A DNA stretch of 64,000 nucleotides from contig NZ_CP129118.1 of the NCBI RefSeq assembly GCF_033304615.1, positions 2,228,001 through 2,292,000 of the forward strand, given 5' to 3'. The notes beneath the pieces are model-generated. The model did not search any database and was not told where the DNA came from. It saw nothing but the letters and a program-made list of their open reading frames with translations. The stretch's first letter is position 1; every line of letters begins with the position of its first letter. The position numbers and the translations under genes were made by a program. Positions 56,047 through 64,000 of this stretch are shown one piece after another. The DNA is from Sporosarcina oncorhynchi (GTDB lineage: Bacteria; Bacillota; Bacilli; Bacillales_A; Planococcaceae).

Positions 56047-57048
56047 TCAGGTTTTCAATAACCAGTCCTGATTTTCTAAATACCAATCAATTGTTTTAGT
56101 AAGTCCCTTTTCATAAGATGTACGTGGTGACCAACCAATTTCAGCAGTTATTTTCGTATTATCAATTGCGTATCTCACATCATGACCTAATCGATCATCT
56201 ACATACATCAATAACTCTTCACTTTTATTCAAATATGTTAAAATAAATTTCACAATTTCATTATTTTCTCTTTCATTATTGCCCCCAATATTATAAACTT
56301 CACCTATTTTGCCATGATGTAAAACTGCTGCTATCGCTGTACAGTGATCTTCTACGAATAACCAATCCCTCACTTGTTTGCCGTCTCCATATATTGGAAT
56401 GGGTAAATCCAGTAAGGCATGCTGAATAACAAGAGGAATCAGTTTTTCGCTATATTGAAATGGTCCATAATTATTTGAACATCTTGTAATAATTGTTGGA
56501 AGCCCATATGTTTCATAATAGGCTCTTACTAGCATGTCAGCGGATGCTTTTGAGGCTGAATATGGACTATTAGGGGCTAAGTTGGATTCCTCTGTAAAAT
56601 ACCCACTCTTACCAAGCGTCCCATACACTTCATCTGTAGATACCTGAATGAAACGGGTATGCTTTTTAAAATCTGTACAATCAATATTCTTCTGATCGAG
56701 CTTCCAAAACTTTCTGGCTGTCTCTAAGAGAATTTGTGTACCAATTATATTTGTTTCCACGAAAAGGGAAGGATTTTTAATACTTCGATCGACATGTGTT
56801 TCAGCAGCAAAATGAATGACTTGATCAATATCGTACTTCTGAAAAATTTCCTCAAGCAATTCACTATTATCAATTCGACCTTCTATGAATTTATAGTTAG
56901 ATCCATTTTCCAAGTCATTAAGATTATTTTCATTTCCTGCATACGTTAAACTATCGAGGTTCACAACCATATGTTCATTAGTTGAAAGCATAAGTCTGAT
57001 GAAATTGGATCCTATGAATCCAGCACCACCTGTAACTAATAGATTCAT
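56047..57048 (-). CDS. rfbB: dTDP-glucose 4,6-dehydratase
   Basis: Extended short-chain dehydrogenase of 333 residues making dTDP-4-keto-6-deoxyglucose. The NAD motif GGAGFIGSN is at residues 7-15, the catalytic Thr138-Asp139-Glu140 are in VSTDEVYG, and Tyr163/Lys167 are in PYSASKASAD. RIDNSE and HFAAETHVDRS are also conserved. It lies 22 bases after rfbA and 43 before fdtA, so it belongs to one dTDP-sugar unit. Confidence 0.95.
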   Translation of the reverse strand: MNLLVTGGAGFIGSNFIRLMLSTNEHMVVNLDSLTYAGNENNLNDLENGSNYKFIEGRIDNSELLEEIFQKYDIDQVIHFAAETHVDRSIKNPSLFVETNIIGTQILLETARKFWKLDQKNIDCTDFKKHTRFIQVSTDEVYGTLGKSGYFTEESNLAPNSPYSASKASADMLVRAYYETYGLPTIITRCSNNYGPFQYSEKLIPLVIQHALLDLPIPIYGDGKQVRDWLFVEDHCTAIAAVLHHGKIGEVYNIGGNNERENNEIVKFILTYLNKSEELLMYVDDRLGHDVRYAIDNTKITAEIGWSPRTSYEKGLTKTIDWYLENQDWLLKT

Positions 57049-57069
57049 GGCGACTCCTTTGCATGTAAT

Positions 57070-57975
57070 TTATTTAGATACTAAAAATCCATTCGAATAA
57101 ACTTCGTTTACTGAGTTTGCAACATCAAGTAGATAGGCCCCGTAATTTGTTTTCATCATAGGTTGCGCTAATTGAATTAGCTTATCTTTCGTAATATATC
57201 CTTTCCTGTATGCAATTTCTTCTATACAAGCTACGTATAGTCCTTGCCTCTTTTGTATTGCTTCTACGAAATTTGCTGCTTCAAGAAGTGATTCATGGGT
57301 GCCAGTGTCCAGCCAAGCGAGACCTCTCCCCATCACTTCAACCTTCAATTCACCTCGACATAAATAGTCATTTAGTATTGAAGTGATTTCCAATTCACCA
57401 CGACCGGATGGTTTTACATTCTTAGCATATTCGACTACTTTATGATCAAAAAAGTACAATCCAGGAACGGCATATTTAGACTTAGGATTTTGCGGCTTTT
57501 CTTCTATTGAAATTGCATTCTGATTTTCATCCAATTCCACTACACCATAATCACTTGGATTTTGTACCTGACACCCTAAAATTTTAGCTCCTCTGGTAAG
57601 ATTGGCTGCATTCATTAAAAAACCACCGAAATCATTACCGTAAAAGATATTATCTCCAAGAACTAATGTCACAGACGAATTACCAATGAACTCTTCTCCG
57701 ACAATAAATGCTTCGGTCAATCCAGCCGGCTTGTATTGGATTTTATATTCAAGTTGAATGCCAATGTCTGACCCATCTCCAAGTAGTTCCTTAAAATGAT
57801 TAATATCCCTTGGTGTTGAAATAATCAATATCTCTTTTATTCCTGCTAATAATAATATCGATAATGGATAATAAATCATCGGTTTATCATACACGGGGAG
57901 GATTTGTTTCGAAATGGATTTCGTCAATGGATAAAGACGCGTTCCTAATCCGCCCGCTAGTATTATTCCTTTCAT
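57070..57975 (-). CDS. rfbA: Glucose-1-phosphate thymidylyltransferase
   Basis: Nucleotidyltransferase of 301 residues making dTDP-glucose. The signature [16 protein letters not shown] is at residues 3-18. [15 protein letters not shown] follows at about 30-44, and VLGDNIFYG near 107-115. A TTG at 57981 is in frame, but the ATG at 57975 has AGGTGAT at correct distance. Its substrate comes from the phosphoglucomutase encoded at 52600-54345. Confidence 0.95.
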   Translation of the reverse strand: MKGIILAGGLGTRLYPLTKSISKQILPVYDKPMIYYPLSILLLAGIKEILIISTPRDINHFKELLGDGSDIGIQLEYKIQYKPAGLTEAFIVGEEFIGNSSVTLVLGDNIFYGNDFGGFLMNAANLTRGAKILGCQVQNPSDYGVVELDENQNAISIEEKPQNPKSKYAVPGLYFFDHKVVEYAKNVKPSGRGELEITSILNDYLCRGELKVEVMGRGLAWLDTGTHESLLEAANFVEAIQKRQGLYVACIEEIAYRKGYITKDKLIQLAQPMMKTNYGAYLLDVANSVNEVYSNGFLVSK

Positions 57976-58037
57976 ATACAATCACCTAACCCTTTGGTCG
58001 TTATTGTATTTAGCATTACTTTATATATTAGTTCCAA

Positions 58038-59537
58038 TTAAAAGGTTTGTTTCTTTTTTTTATACTTTAATAACGGCTTAAGTGTGGTAATTCCATTTCT
58101 AATAATCTGGTATATGATCATAAGTTCTTTAACTTTAAATATTTTGCAAAGTACTATATAGATGCTCACACCAATTCCAATTTGAATCGCTAATATAAAG
58201 ATGTAATTCATAGTTAACATATTTCCTACCCAGAACACAGTCAGCCCCATAATGCATGAGATTGTAAATGCCGGTAGGAGATCATTTAATTGTTTCCTCG
58301 TAGAATACGCAACTTCTTTTCCAGTAAAATACGTGTTTACAAACATTGAGATATACGAATTTACTACGGCTGCAACTATCAATCCTATAATTCCTGTTTT
58401 TAAAAGTACTGCTAATATAATTAAAACCGTTAAGATTACTTTCTTAATTACTTCTATTAATAAAAACAGATCAGATCTGCCTTTAACTTGAAGAATACTT
58501 AAATTGATAATATGAATCGGAAAGAGCATTCCAGCAATGCATAGCAATTGAAAGTAAATTACTGAAGGTAACCATTTTTCACCTAATAATATTCCAAATG
58601 TAGGGGTTGCTACTGCAGCTAAACCTATCATCAGAGGAAAGTTCACAAAACCCGATGTTTTAATAATTTTTTCAAAGGCCATTTTAAGCCGATTCTCGTC
58701 ATCTTGCATACTGCTCAAGACTGGATAGGAAACCCTCTCAACTGCATTGGAAATTGACAACGCTGTAAAGTCTCTAAACTTCAACGCATTCGAATAATAT
58801 CCAAGTTGTGAAGTCGAATAGGTTTTTCCAATGATCACGGAGTAGACATTATTGTAAATTGTGTCAATAATACTAGATGCTAATAATTTGGATCCGAACC
58901 CGAAATATTTTTTAAAGGATTTATAACTAAACGCAACAGAAGGAATCCATCTACTGTAAAACCAAAGTGAAACGGTCTGAATAAGATGAGTTAAAACCAT
59001 ATTGATTACCAAACTCCATACTCCAAAGCCGAGTAACGCAATAGTAATAGTGATTAAACCAGATATCACCACAGAAAAAATACTGACTTTCGTTATTGTT
59101 TTAAAATCAATTTCTTTTACTAACTTGACTCTTTGAATGATTCCCAAGGAGTTAATAATGAGAACAACTGAAATCACTCTAATAATCTCAATTAACTGAG
59201 GCTCATTATAAAATGCACTGATAAATTTCGCTGAAACAAATAAAATTCCATAGGCTAATAATGATACGAGTAAGTTAAAATAAAACACTGTAGAATAATC
59301 CAATTGTGTGGTTTTTTTATCCCGAATTAGCGCTTGTGAAAAGCCACTATCAATTAACGTATTGGATATTGCAATAAAAACCATAATCATTCCAATTAAG
59401 CCAAAGTGATGTGGCAACAGTAACCTTGCCATAATAATTTGCAAGCCTAATTGAATTCCGCCCCTGGACATTAAGTCCATAAAGCTCCAAAACAAACCGG
59501 TCATCGTTTTATTTTCTAACGAACTTGAATTGGGCAT
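58038..59537 (-). CDS. Polysaccharide flippase (MOP superfamily, PST/WzxC type)
   Basis: Membrane protein of 499 residues with 13 or 14 helices of the polysaccharide-transport group. The N-terminus has TMTGLFWSFMDLMSRGGIQLGLQIIMARLL (given in part), followed by YSTVFYFNLLVSL and GVWSLV, which are typical of WzxC/TuaB-type exporters. The C-terminus is lysine-rich. It should flip lipid-linked glycan units across the membrane. It lies between a glycosyltransferase and rfbA in an AT-rich stretch. Confidence 0.88.
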   Translation of the reverse strand: MPNSSSLENKTMTGLFWSFMDLMSRGGIQLGLQIIMARLLLPHHFGLIGMIMVFIAISNTLIDSGFSQALIRDKKTTQLDYSTVFYFNLLVSLLAYGILFVSAKFISAFYNEPQLIEIIRVISVVLIINSLGIIQRVKLVKEIDFKTITKVSIFSVVISGLITITIALLGFGVWSLVINMVLTHLIQTVSLWFYSRWIPSVAFSYKSFKKYFGFGSKLLASSIIDTIYNNVYSVIIGKTYSTSQLGYYSNALKFRDFTALSISNAVERVSYPVLSSMQDDENRLKMAFEKIIKTSGFVNFPLMIGLAAVATPTFGILLGEKWLPSVIYFQLLCIAGMLFPIHIINLSILQVKGRSDLFLLIEVIKKVILTVLIILAVLLKTGIIGLIVAAVVNSYISMFVNTYFTGKEVAYSTRKQLNDLLPAFTISCIMGLTVFWVGNMLTMNYIFILAIQIGIGVSIYIVLCKIFKVKELMIIYQIIRNGITTLKPLLKYKKKKQTF

Positions 59538-59576
59538 CTTGAATGCTCCTACTTAGATTTCTATATTGAGAAACAT

Positions 59577-60551
59577 TTAGAGCAATGATTTAACCTTTAC
59601 TAGTAGAGCAAGTGATTTTGGGAAGTGAATATTCCCTTTAAATATTATTCTTTGTTTCATATTCATAGATCCAATGTATTCTTTATACTCACTACTCTTC
59701 AATTTCTTCTTGTTACCTTCTAAACCTAAATTAAGTACTTCAAATGGAATTTTTGCTTGTTTGATTTCATTATCATATTTATATTTTGAATACTCATTGA
59801 AGTTATCTAATAACTCTACAAAACCTTTGTTACGCTCAATTTGTTTCTCTTTTGTATTCCCTTCTTTTTTCCACTTGTCCATTATTGAATCTTTTACTTC
59901 TATTCGATAAACGCCCAAGTTCTCATCGATAAAATGCGCGTAGCCGTGACTAGTTGTTATTAACTTTAAGGAGTTGTCCCTTACTACAGCGCTATAATAC
60001 CAATTAGGAGGATGATCCATTAACTCACGACGATAAATAAATGAAGAAGTTGGGATAAAACCAAACAATGCTAACTCACCAGCATTAAATTTCGTTTTAT
60101 CTTTAGAGAAATAATTATTGTCTTTTTTAATTAAAGATCGTTTCGTATCAGTATCTTTATTCGTTCCTCTTACTAAATAAGCATTATGAAAACAAAATGT
60201 ACAATCAGGATTAGCCTCCAAATAATCTACTTGTTTTTGCAATTTATATGGATCTAACCAGTAATCATCGCCTTCGCAAATTGCCACATACTTTCCTATC
60301 GATTCACTATGAAGTCTAACGCTATTTTCTCTGGCGCCTACATTATGTTCTGAAGTGATCACACGAATTTTATCTGGATGTTTTTGAGCATACTCCTCAA
60401 CAATTCGCATTGTGTCATCAGTACTACAATCCTCTCCGATTAGAAGCTCGTATTCAAAATTCGTTACTTGCATCAACACGCTTTCAATCGCATCCCGAAT
60501 ATAGTTTTCATGATTATAAGTCACACAATTTACACTCACTAACACGGTCAT
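59577..60551 (-). CDS. Glycosyltransferase family 2
   Basis: GT-A fold glycosyltransferase of 324 residues. It has SVNCVTYNHENYIRDAIESVL at the N-terminus (given in part), the nucleotide-binding EDCSTDDTMRIVEEY near 40-54 and the DXD-like CEGDDYWLDPYKL near 91-103. The GEGDDYW variant is common in glycosyltransferases of surface-glycan clusters. Several adjacent ATGs exist; 60551 has GAGGGA upstream. Donor and acceptor sugars unknown. Confidence 0.87.
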   Translation of the reverse strand: MTVLVSVNCVTYNHENYIRDAIESVLMQVTNFEYELLIGEDCSTDDTMRIVEEYAQKHPDKIRVITSEHNVGARENSVRLHSESIGKYVAICEGDDYWLDPYKLQKQVDYLEANPDCTFCFHNAYLVRGTNKDTDTKRSLIKKDNNYFSKDKTKFNAGELALFGFIPTSSFIYRRELMDHPPNWYYSAVVRDNSLKLITTSHGYAHFIDENLGVYRIEVKDSIMDKWKKEGNTKEKQIERNKGFVELLDNFNEYSKYKYDNEIKQAKIPFEVLNLGLEGNKKKLKSSEYKEYIGSMNMKQRIIFKGNIHFPKSLALLVKVKSLL

Positions 60552-60564
60552 CATTTCCCTCATT

Positions 60565-61902
60565 TCAAATCATATTGGCATTTGTATATTCAGGTCTTTC
60601 AAGTGATATAAACATATTCTTTTTATAGGCTTCTACCCCAGGTTGATCAAATGGATCCACGCCCATCAAAAAACCACTCATAGCACACGATAGTTGAAAG
60701 AAGTATACTAAGTAACCAAAATTGTATGCATCCATTTTAGGTATTTGTACGACTATATTAGGTACTCCACCATTCGAATGTGCAAGTACAACTCCACTAA
60801 ACGCTTTGTCGTTTATATAATTCATTGTTTCGCCGCTTAAGTAATCTAACTTATCTTGGTTACAACTTGTTTTTTCGATTATGATGTCTCGTTGCATGGA
60901 AACCACTTTTATAGTTGTTTCAAAAAGATCTCTTCTTCCTTCTTGAACATATTGACCAAGCGAATGGAGATCAGTTGAATAGATGGCTGTTGTTGGAAAT
61001 ACACCTTTTTTATCTTTACCTTCACTTTCAGCAAATAATTGTTTCCACCACTCAGTCAAGTATTTAAAGCTAGGCTCATAAGCTACAAGTATTTCAATCG
61101 TTTTACCTTTGCGATAGAGGATATTACGTATTGCTGCATATTGATAAGCTGGATTTTCAGCAATTTTAGGACTCTTCAATTCATTTCTTGCAGTAATAGC
61201 ACCAGTTACGATATCCTGAATACAAATTCCGCTAACCGCCATCGGAAAGAGTGCAGCCGCAGTGAAAATTGAATATCTACCTCCAATATTCGCGGGCATT
61301 ATAAATGTCTTGTATCCTTCTGTGCTTGCAATCGAATTCAGCGGACTTGAAGTATCATCTGTTGTTATATAAATTCTTTTGCTGGCCATTTGTTTACCAT
61401 ATTTCTTTTCTAGTAGATTTCGAAAAATCCTAAAAGCTATAGCTGGCTCCAAGGTAGTACCCGATTTCGATATTACATTTATGGAAAAGTCTTTTTCATG
61501 TAGCAGATCTATCAAATCAGCAGTATAAGTTGGACTTAAATTATTCCCAACAAAGAAAATTTTTGGAGCTGATCGTTTTTCTTGAGATAGGTTATTATGA
61601 AAGCTATGTTGTAAAGCCTCAATAGCCGCCCGTCCCCCTAAATATGAGCCTCCAATTCCAATGACGATTAATATATCACTGTCACTCTTAACTTTTTGAG
61701 ATGCTCTATTGATCTGATTAATCTCATCGAGGTCAATCCGTAGCGGCTGATGAACCCAACCTAAGCAGTTAGCCGCAGACTCTTTCTTACAATTTACATG
61801 AAGCTTCTCATGGTGATATATCACTTCATCACATAATTTTCCTAATTCACCGCTGTCAAAGAAAGGATAAGCCTTGGAATAATCTAATTTGATGTTACTC
61901 AC
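60565..61902 (-). CDS. pgi: Glucose-6-phosphate isomerase
   Basis: Sugar isomerase of 445 residues interconverting glucose-6-phosphate and fructose-6-phosphate. Signature segments are IGIGGSYLGGRAAIEAL (near 77-93), ISKSGTTLEPAIAFR (near 142-156), NIGGRYSIFTAAALFP and YSTDLHSLGQYVQEG. The frame from 61959 runs through the ribosome site; the GTG at 61902 behind GGAGGAGAT gives MSNIKLDYSKAY, matching the usual N-terminus. It is placed inside the surface-glycan locus. Whether it is the only pgi cannot be told here. Confidence 0.92.
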   Translation of the reverse strand: MSNIKLDYSKAYPFFDSGELGKLCDEVIYHHEKLHVNCKKESAANCLGWVHQPLRIDLDEINQINRASQKVKSDSDILIVIGIGGSYLGGRAAIEALQHSFHNNLSQEKRSAPKIFFVGNNLSPTYTADLIDLLHEKDFSINVISKSGTTLEPAIAFRIFRNLLEKKYGKQMASKRIYITTDDTSSPLNSIASTEGYKTFIMPANIGGRYSIFTAAALFPMAVSGICIQDIVTGAITARNELKSPKIAENPAYQYAAIRNILYRKGKTIEILVAYEPSFKYLTEWWKQLFAESEGKDKKGVFPTTAIYSTDLHSLGQYVQEGRRDLFETTIKVVSMQRDIIIEKTSCNQDKLDYLSGETMNYINDKAFSGVVLAHSNGGVPNIVVQIPKMDAYNFGYLVYFFQLSCAMSGFLMGVDPFDQPGVEAYKKNMFISLERPEYTNANMI

Positions 61903-62021
61903 ATCTTCATCTCCTCCACCACTTAATGAGTGTATGAATGCTAATCGGATATCATTCAAAAAAATGATGTTCTTTTACTCAGATGAATGAATGTACTTAC
62001 TTTCCTGCTCAATGAGACCCT

Positions 62022-62050
62022 ATATTATTTATCCTATTCATATAGGACAA
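62022..62050 (-). promoter_or_regulatory. Candidate promoter of pgi and downstream glycan genes
   Basis: TTGTCC (62045-62050) and TAATAT (62022-62027) with a 17-base spacer on the minus strand. The spacer contains an inverted repeat TCCTAT-ATGA-ATAGGA. It follows the terminator at 62119-62150, so a new transcript is expected here. Confidence 0.5.
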
Positions 62051-62118
62051 TGGTCAGAACCTAAAATTATCTATAGTCAAGATTCAATACTTAACGAGTA
62101 ATAACGGCTATATTTTTC

Positions 62119-62150
62119 AAAAAAACAACGTCAGTGTACCTGACATTGTC
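62119..62150 (-). terminator. Terminator after second glycosyltransferase
   Basis: On the minus strand ACAATGTCAG pairs (one G-T) with CTGACGTTGT, followed by T7. It separates the upstream polymerase/glycosyltransferase genes from pgi. Confidence 0.82.
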
Positions 62151-63155
62151 TCAACGGGTCTTAACGATAAAATGCTTGGTCTTTATGAGTAGTTTAAACA
62201 GATAGGATGTGCTGGGCAGCCCGATGCAATTAAGCAACACTTTTGTCGCGTTTTGAATTGGTGTATTCGTAAACGCCAATAAGTGTCTGTGCTCTGCAAT
62301 GTCCCTCCAAATCATATGCCTATCCCGTTTTTTTAAGAATCCACTAAACCAGATTGCAAAATAGTATCTCGCTATTACATTTATCATTATCTGATTTTGT
62401 AACTTTTCAAATCCAATAAGGTAGCTTACATTCCTACCCCAATAATCCGCGACAAATATACTATCTCGGAAATTTTTATATGAAAACTGAGAAGTAATTT
62501 GCCCATCTCTATCTCTTCTATATACATATAGTGCCTTATCAATAAAACGTACGTTCTCTACTTTCATAAATATTGTGGGTGTCCAGATCACATCTTCGTA
62601 ACTTCTTCCCACTTCAAATAAAAGATTGTTCTTCTCGATAAAATCTCTACGAATAACAGCTAAACATGCATACCAAGGGAAATTCTTTTCTTTATCTAAA
62701 ATATAGGAGAGAATCTCTAATCCAGTTAGTCGGGAAATGATAGTTGAATCAAGTTTCAAGAACTTTTCTATTTTATTGTTTGTTGTTTCATAGTACTCAG
62801 AGTGCCTAAAAAATAAATAGTCTATAGTGTTATTTAGTTGTAATTCAGTAACAACAGTTTCTAACAAAGTATTCTCCCAAAAATCATCTGAGTCCAAAAA
62901 GATTATATATTCTCCGGTAGCTTTTTTTATACCAGTGTTTCGTGCATCCGAGAGTCCACCGTTTTTTTGTTTGTATAAAGATATACACTCGTATGCTGCA
63001 AAGTACTTTCTGCAAATCTTATCACTGTTATCTGTAGATCCATCATTAATTAAAAGTATTTCAATATTTTTATACGATTGTTTTAGAACACTCTCAATTG
63101 CATCTTCTAGGTACTTTTCGACATTATAAACCGGAATGATTATTGTAATCTTTAT
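62151..63155 (-). CDS. Glycosyltransferase family 2 with non-canonical start
   Basis: The frame encodes about 334 residues of a family 2 glycosyltransferase. Its N-terminus reads IKITIIIPVYNVEKYLEDA, followed by LLINDGSTDNSDK, NGGLSDARNTGI and the DXD motif FLDSDDFW. The TTG at 62897 cannot be the start because all of these lie upstream of it. No ATG, GTG or TTG precedes the first strand. A GAGGTGAT lies right before ATA (63155) and ATT (63149), and AGA sits where ATG is expected. The C-terminal ~100 residues are basic. Either a rare start codon or a start-lost pseudogene. Confidence 0.8.
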   Translation of the reverse strand: MKITIIIPVYNVEKYLEDAIESVLKQSYKNIEILLINDGSTDNSDKICRKYFAAYECISLYKQKNGGLSDARNTGIKKATGEYIIFLDSDDFWENTLLETVVTELQLNNTIDYLFFRHSEYYETTNNKIEKFLKLDSTIISRLTGLEILSYILDKEKNFPWYACLAVIRRDFIEKNNLLFEVGRSYEDVIWTPTIFMKVENVRFIDKALYVYRRDRDGQITSQFSYKNFRDSIFVADYWGRNVSYLIGFEKLQNQIMINVIARYYFAIWFSGFLKKRDRHMIWRDIAEHRHLLAFTNTPIQNATKVLLNCIGLPSTSYLFKLLIKTKHFIVKTR

Positions 63156-63177
63156 TCTAAATCACCTCATATCGCTG

Positions 63178-64000
63178 TTATCTTTTAGGAATTTGTTTGA
63201 CTAAGTGATAATAACGTGATGAAAAAGTATACTCACTTGAATTATAAATATGGATATATGGAATTATTGATTCGCTGTCATAATTTATCTCAGCCTGCTG
63301 TACCATCGAATTCAACTCTTTATTTAAATATAAAAAACTGAATATCGTTATTAAGTACGCAATTATCAATTTATTTATTTTAACTTTATAGAGAGAATAA
63401 ATATTAGAGAATAACAGAATCTCCAATACTCGACCATATATAGAAAGTCTAGAAGCGCTTAACTCTCCACCGAATTGGAAAAAGAAATAAAATAGAATAC
63501 TAAAAATATAAACGTTTAGTATTTTATAGTTAATTTCTTTAGCTTTTATTAGTTGTTTGTAATAGATAAGGGCTACTATTAGTAAGATGAGTCTCGCTAC
63601 ACTCTGAAAATCGAATGGATTTAGAGACACGTTCTGTTGTATATAAGGGGTGATTTTTGAAACTAAGAAGGAACTGGGAATATAATTAACGATAAAACCT
63701 AGAGGGAGTGAAGCAAACAAAACGGCTACACCTGTTAACACGATATAGTTTTTCATACTTAGTTTCGCTTTTGAAAGAAAATATAATGCAATAAGTATTA
63801 ACGAGGAAGTATGGATGAAAGATAATAAAATGGAAATAACAATAATTTTTAATGCTTTTTTTTCTTCAATACATTTTACTAAATAGTAAATTCCTATTGC
63901 TATTGTTAAACTTTGTCTAAGTCCGCTGAGTGTCCAGACAAAATAAAACATACAAAAGTATAAAAACATCGCAAGCATTGAATTTTCACTATATCTCCAT
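63178..64000 (-). CDS. EpsG/Wzy-like polysaccharide polymerase, 5' end cut by window
   Basis: Hydrophobic protein, at least 273 residues, with seven or more helices. The segment FVWTLSGLRQSLTIAIGIYYL resembles the EpsG family, in which GLRQ follows the first helices (given in part). The frame is open upstream of the ATG at 63978 (reading Trp-Arg-Tyr-Ser-Glu-Asn-Ser) to the window edge, so the real start lies outside. Proteins of this type polymerise repeat units of exopolysaccharide. The next gene begins 22 bases after its stop. It is strongly AT-rich. Confidence 0.8.
   Translation of the reverse strand, partial: WRYSENSMLAMFLYFCMFYFVWTLSGLRQSLTIAIGIYYLVKCIEEKKALKIIVISILLSFIHTSSLILIALYFLSKAKLSMKNYIVLTGVAVLFASLPLGFIVNYIPSSFLVSKITPYIQQNVSLNPFDFQSVARLILLIVALIYYKQLIKAKEINYKILNVYIFSILFYFFFQFGGELSASRLSIYGRVLEILLFSNIYSLYKVKINKLIIAYLITIFSFLYLNKELNSMVQQAEINYDSESIIPYIHIYNSSEYTFSSRYYHLVKQIPKR

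Noticed and set aside
62151..62897. Shorter glycosyltransferase starting at the TTG at 62897
   Set aside because: The frame continues upstream through the family's first strand and nucleotide-binding motifs, so the TTG is internal.

Overview
The window comes from a low-to-moderate GC, endospore-forming Firmicute of the Bacillales, most likely Planococcaceae (Sporosarcina-like). This is inferred from gene content and order: the Mrp antiporter operon, the yui/yum/yut/yuz/yun series, sufCDSUB, metNIQ, yusE-yusF-gcvH-yusI and fadN-fadA-fadE all follow the Bacillus subtilis arrangement. The sporulation gene yunB and SD-rich starts (many GTG/TTG) agree. No rRNA, tRNA or CRISPR array was seen.

Layout. 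1-5112: the Mrp multi-subunit Na+/H+ antiporter operon (mrpA is cut by the window edge; B-G are complete). 5168-6245: a Gly/Tyr-rich small protein gene and a striking array of eight 82-bp units, each made of four ~20-bp sub-repeats. 6317-16546: leucyl aminopeptidase, PAP2-like and small membrane proteins, two type-II NADH dehydrogenase-like proteins, Fe-S carriers (A-type and Nfu), and the yut/yuz genes ending in lipoyl synthase. 16709-20545: two amino-acid transport units absent from the B. subtilis order: a MetP/MetS-type transporter with its 35-residue subunit, and an NhaC-family transporter under a lysine riboswitch. 20597-24559: yunB-yunD-yunE-yunF. 24840-25889: butanediol dehydrogenase. 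26006-27143: an IS1182-like remnant with intact 15-bp inverted ends, a truncated transposase and a dispersed repeat. 27156-36834: suf operon, an SLC1-type symporter, and metNIQ under a SAM-I riboswitch. 36889-44256: yusE, yusF, gcvH, yusI and the fatty-acid beta-oxidation operon fadNAE with a FadR operator. 44408-52476: thioredoxin-like, STAS, C39-like, 5'-3' exonuclease, amino-acid oxidase-like, hutH, an ECF sigma/anti-sigma pair and a Gly/Pro-repeat protein. 52600-64000: phosphoglucomutase, then an AT-rich surface-polysaccharide locus (fdtB, fdtA, rfbB, rfbA, flippase, two glycosyltransferases, pgi, EpsG/Wzy-like polymerase) that runs off the end.

How the genes fit together. Sulfur and cofactor metabolism is concentrated here: methionine uptake (metNIQ, MetP/MetS), cysteine desulfuration and Fe-S assembly (suf), Fe-S carriers, and lipoate synthesis (lipA) with a lipoyl acceptor protein (gcvH). 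The distal locus links hexose-phosphate enzymes (pgcA, pgi) to dTDP-sugar synthesis (rfbA, rfbB, fdtA, fdtB) and to export and polymerisation of a surface glycan, probably containing a 3-amino-3,6-dideoxyhexose.

The least explained elements are the 82-bp array at 5553-6245, the pair of dispersed repeats (26800-26922 and 40373-40530) with matching ends, the FdtA homologue with Met in place of one expected catalytic His, a glycosyltransferase gene with no ATG/GTG/TTG start, and hairpins that sit where they could control mrpE and yunB translation. All coordinates of short sites were worked out by eye.
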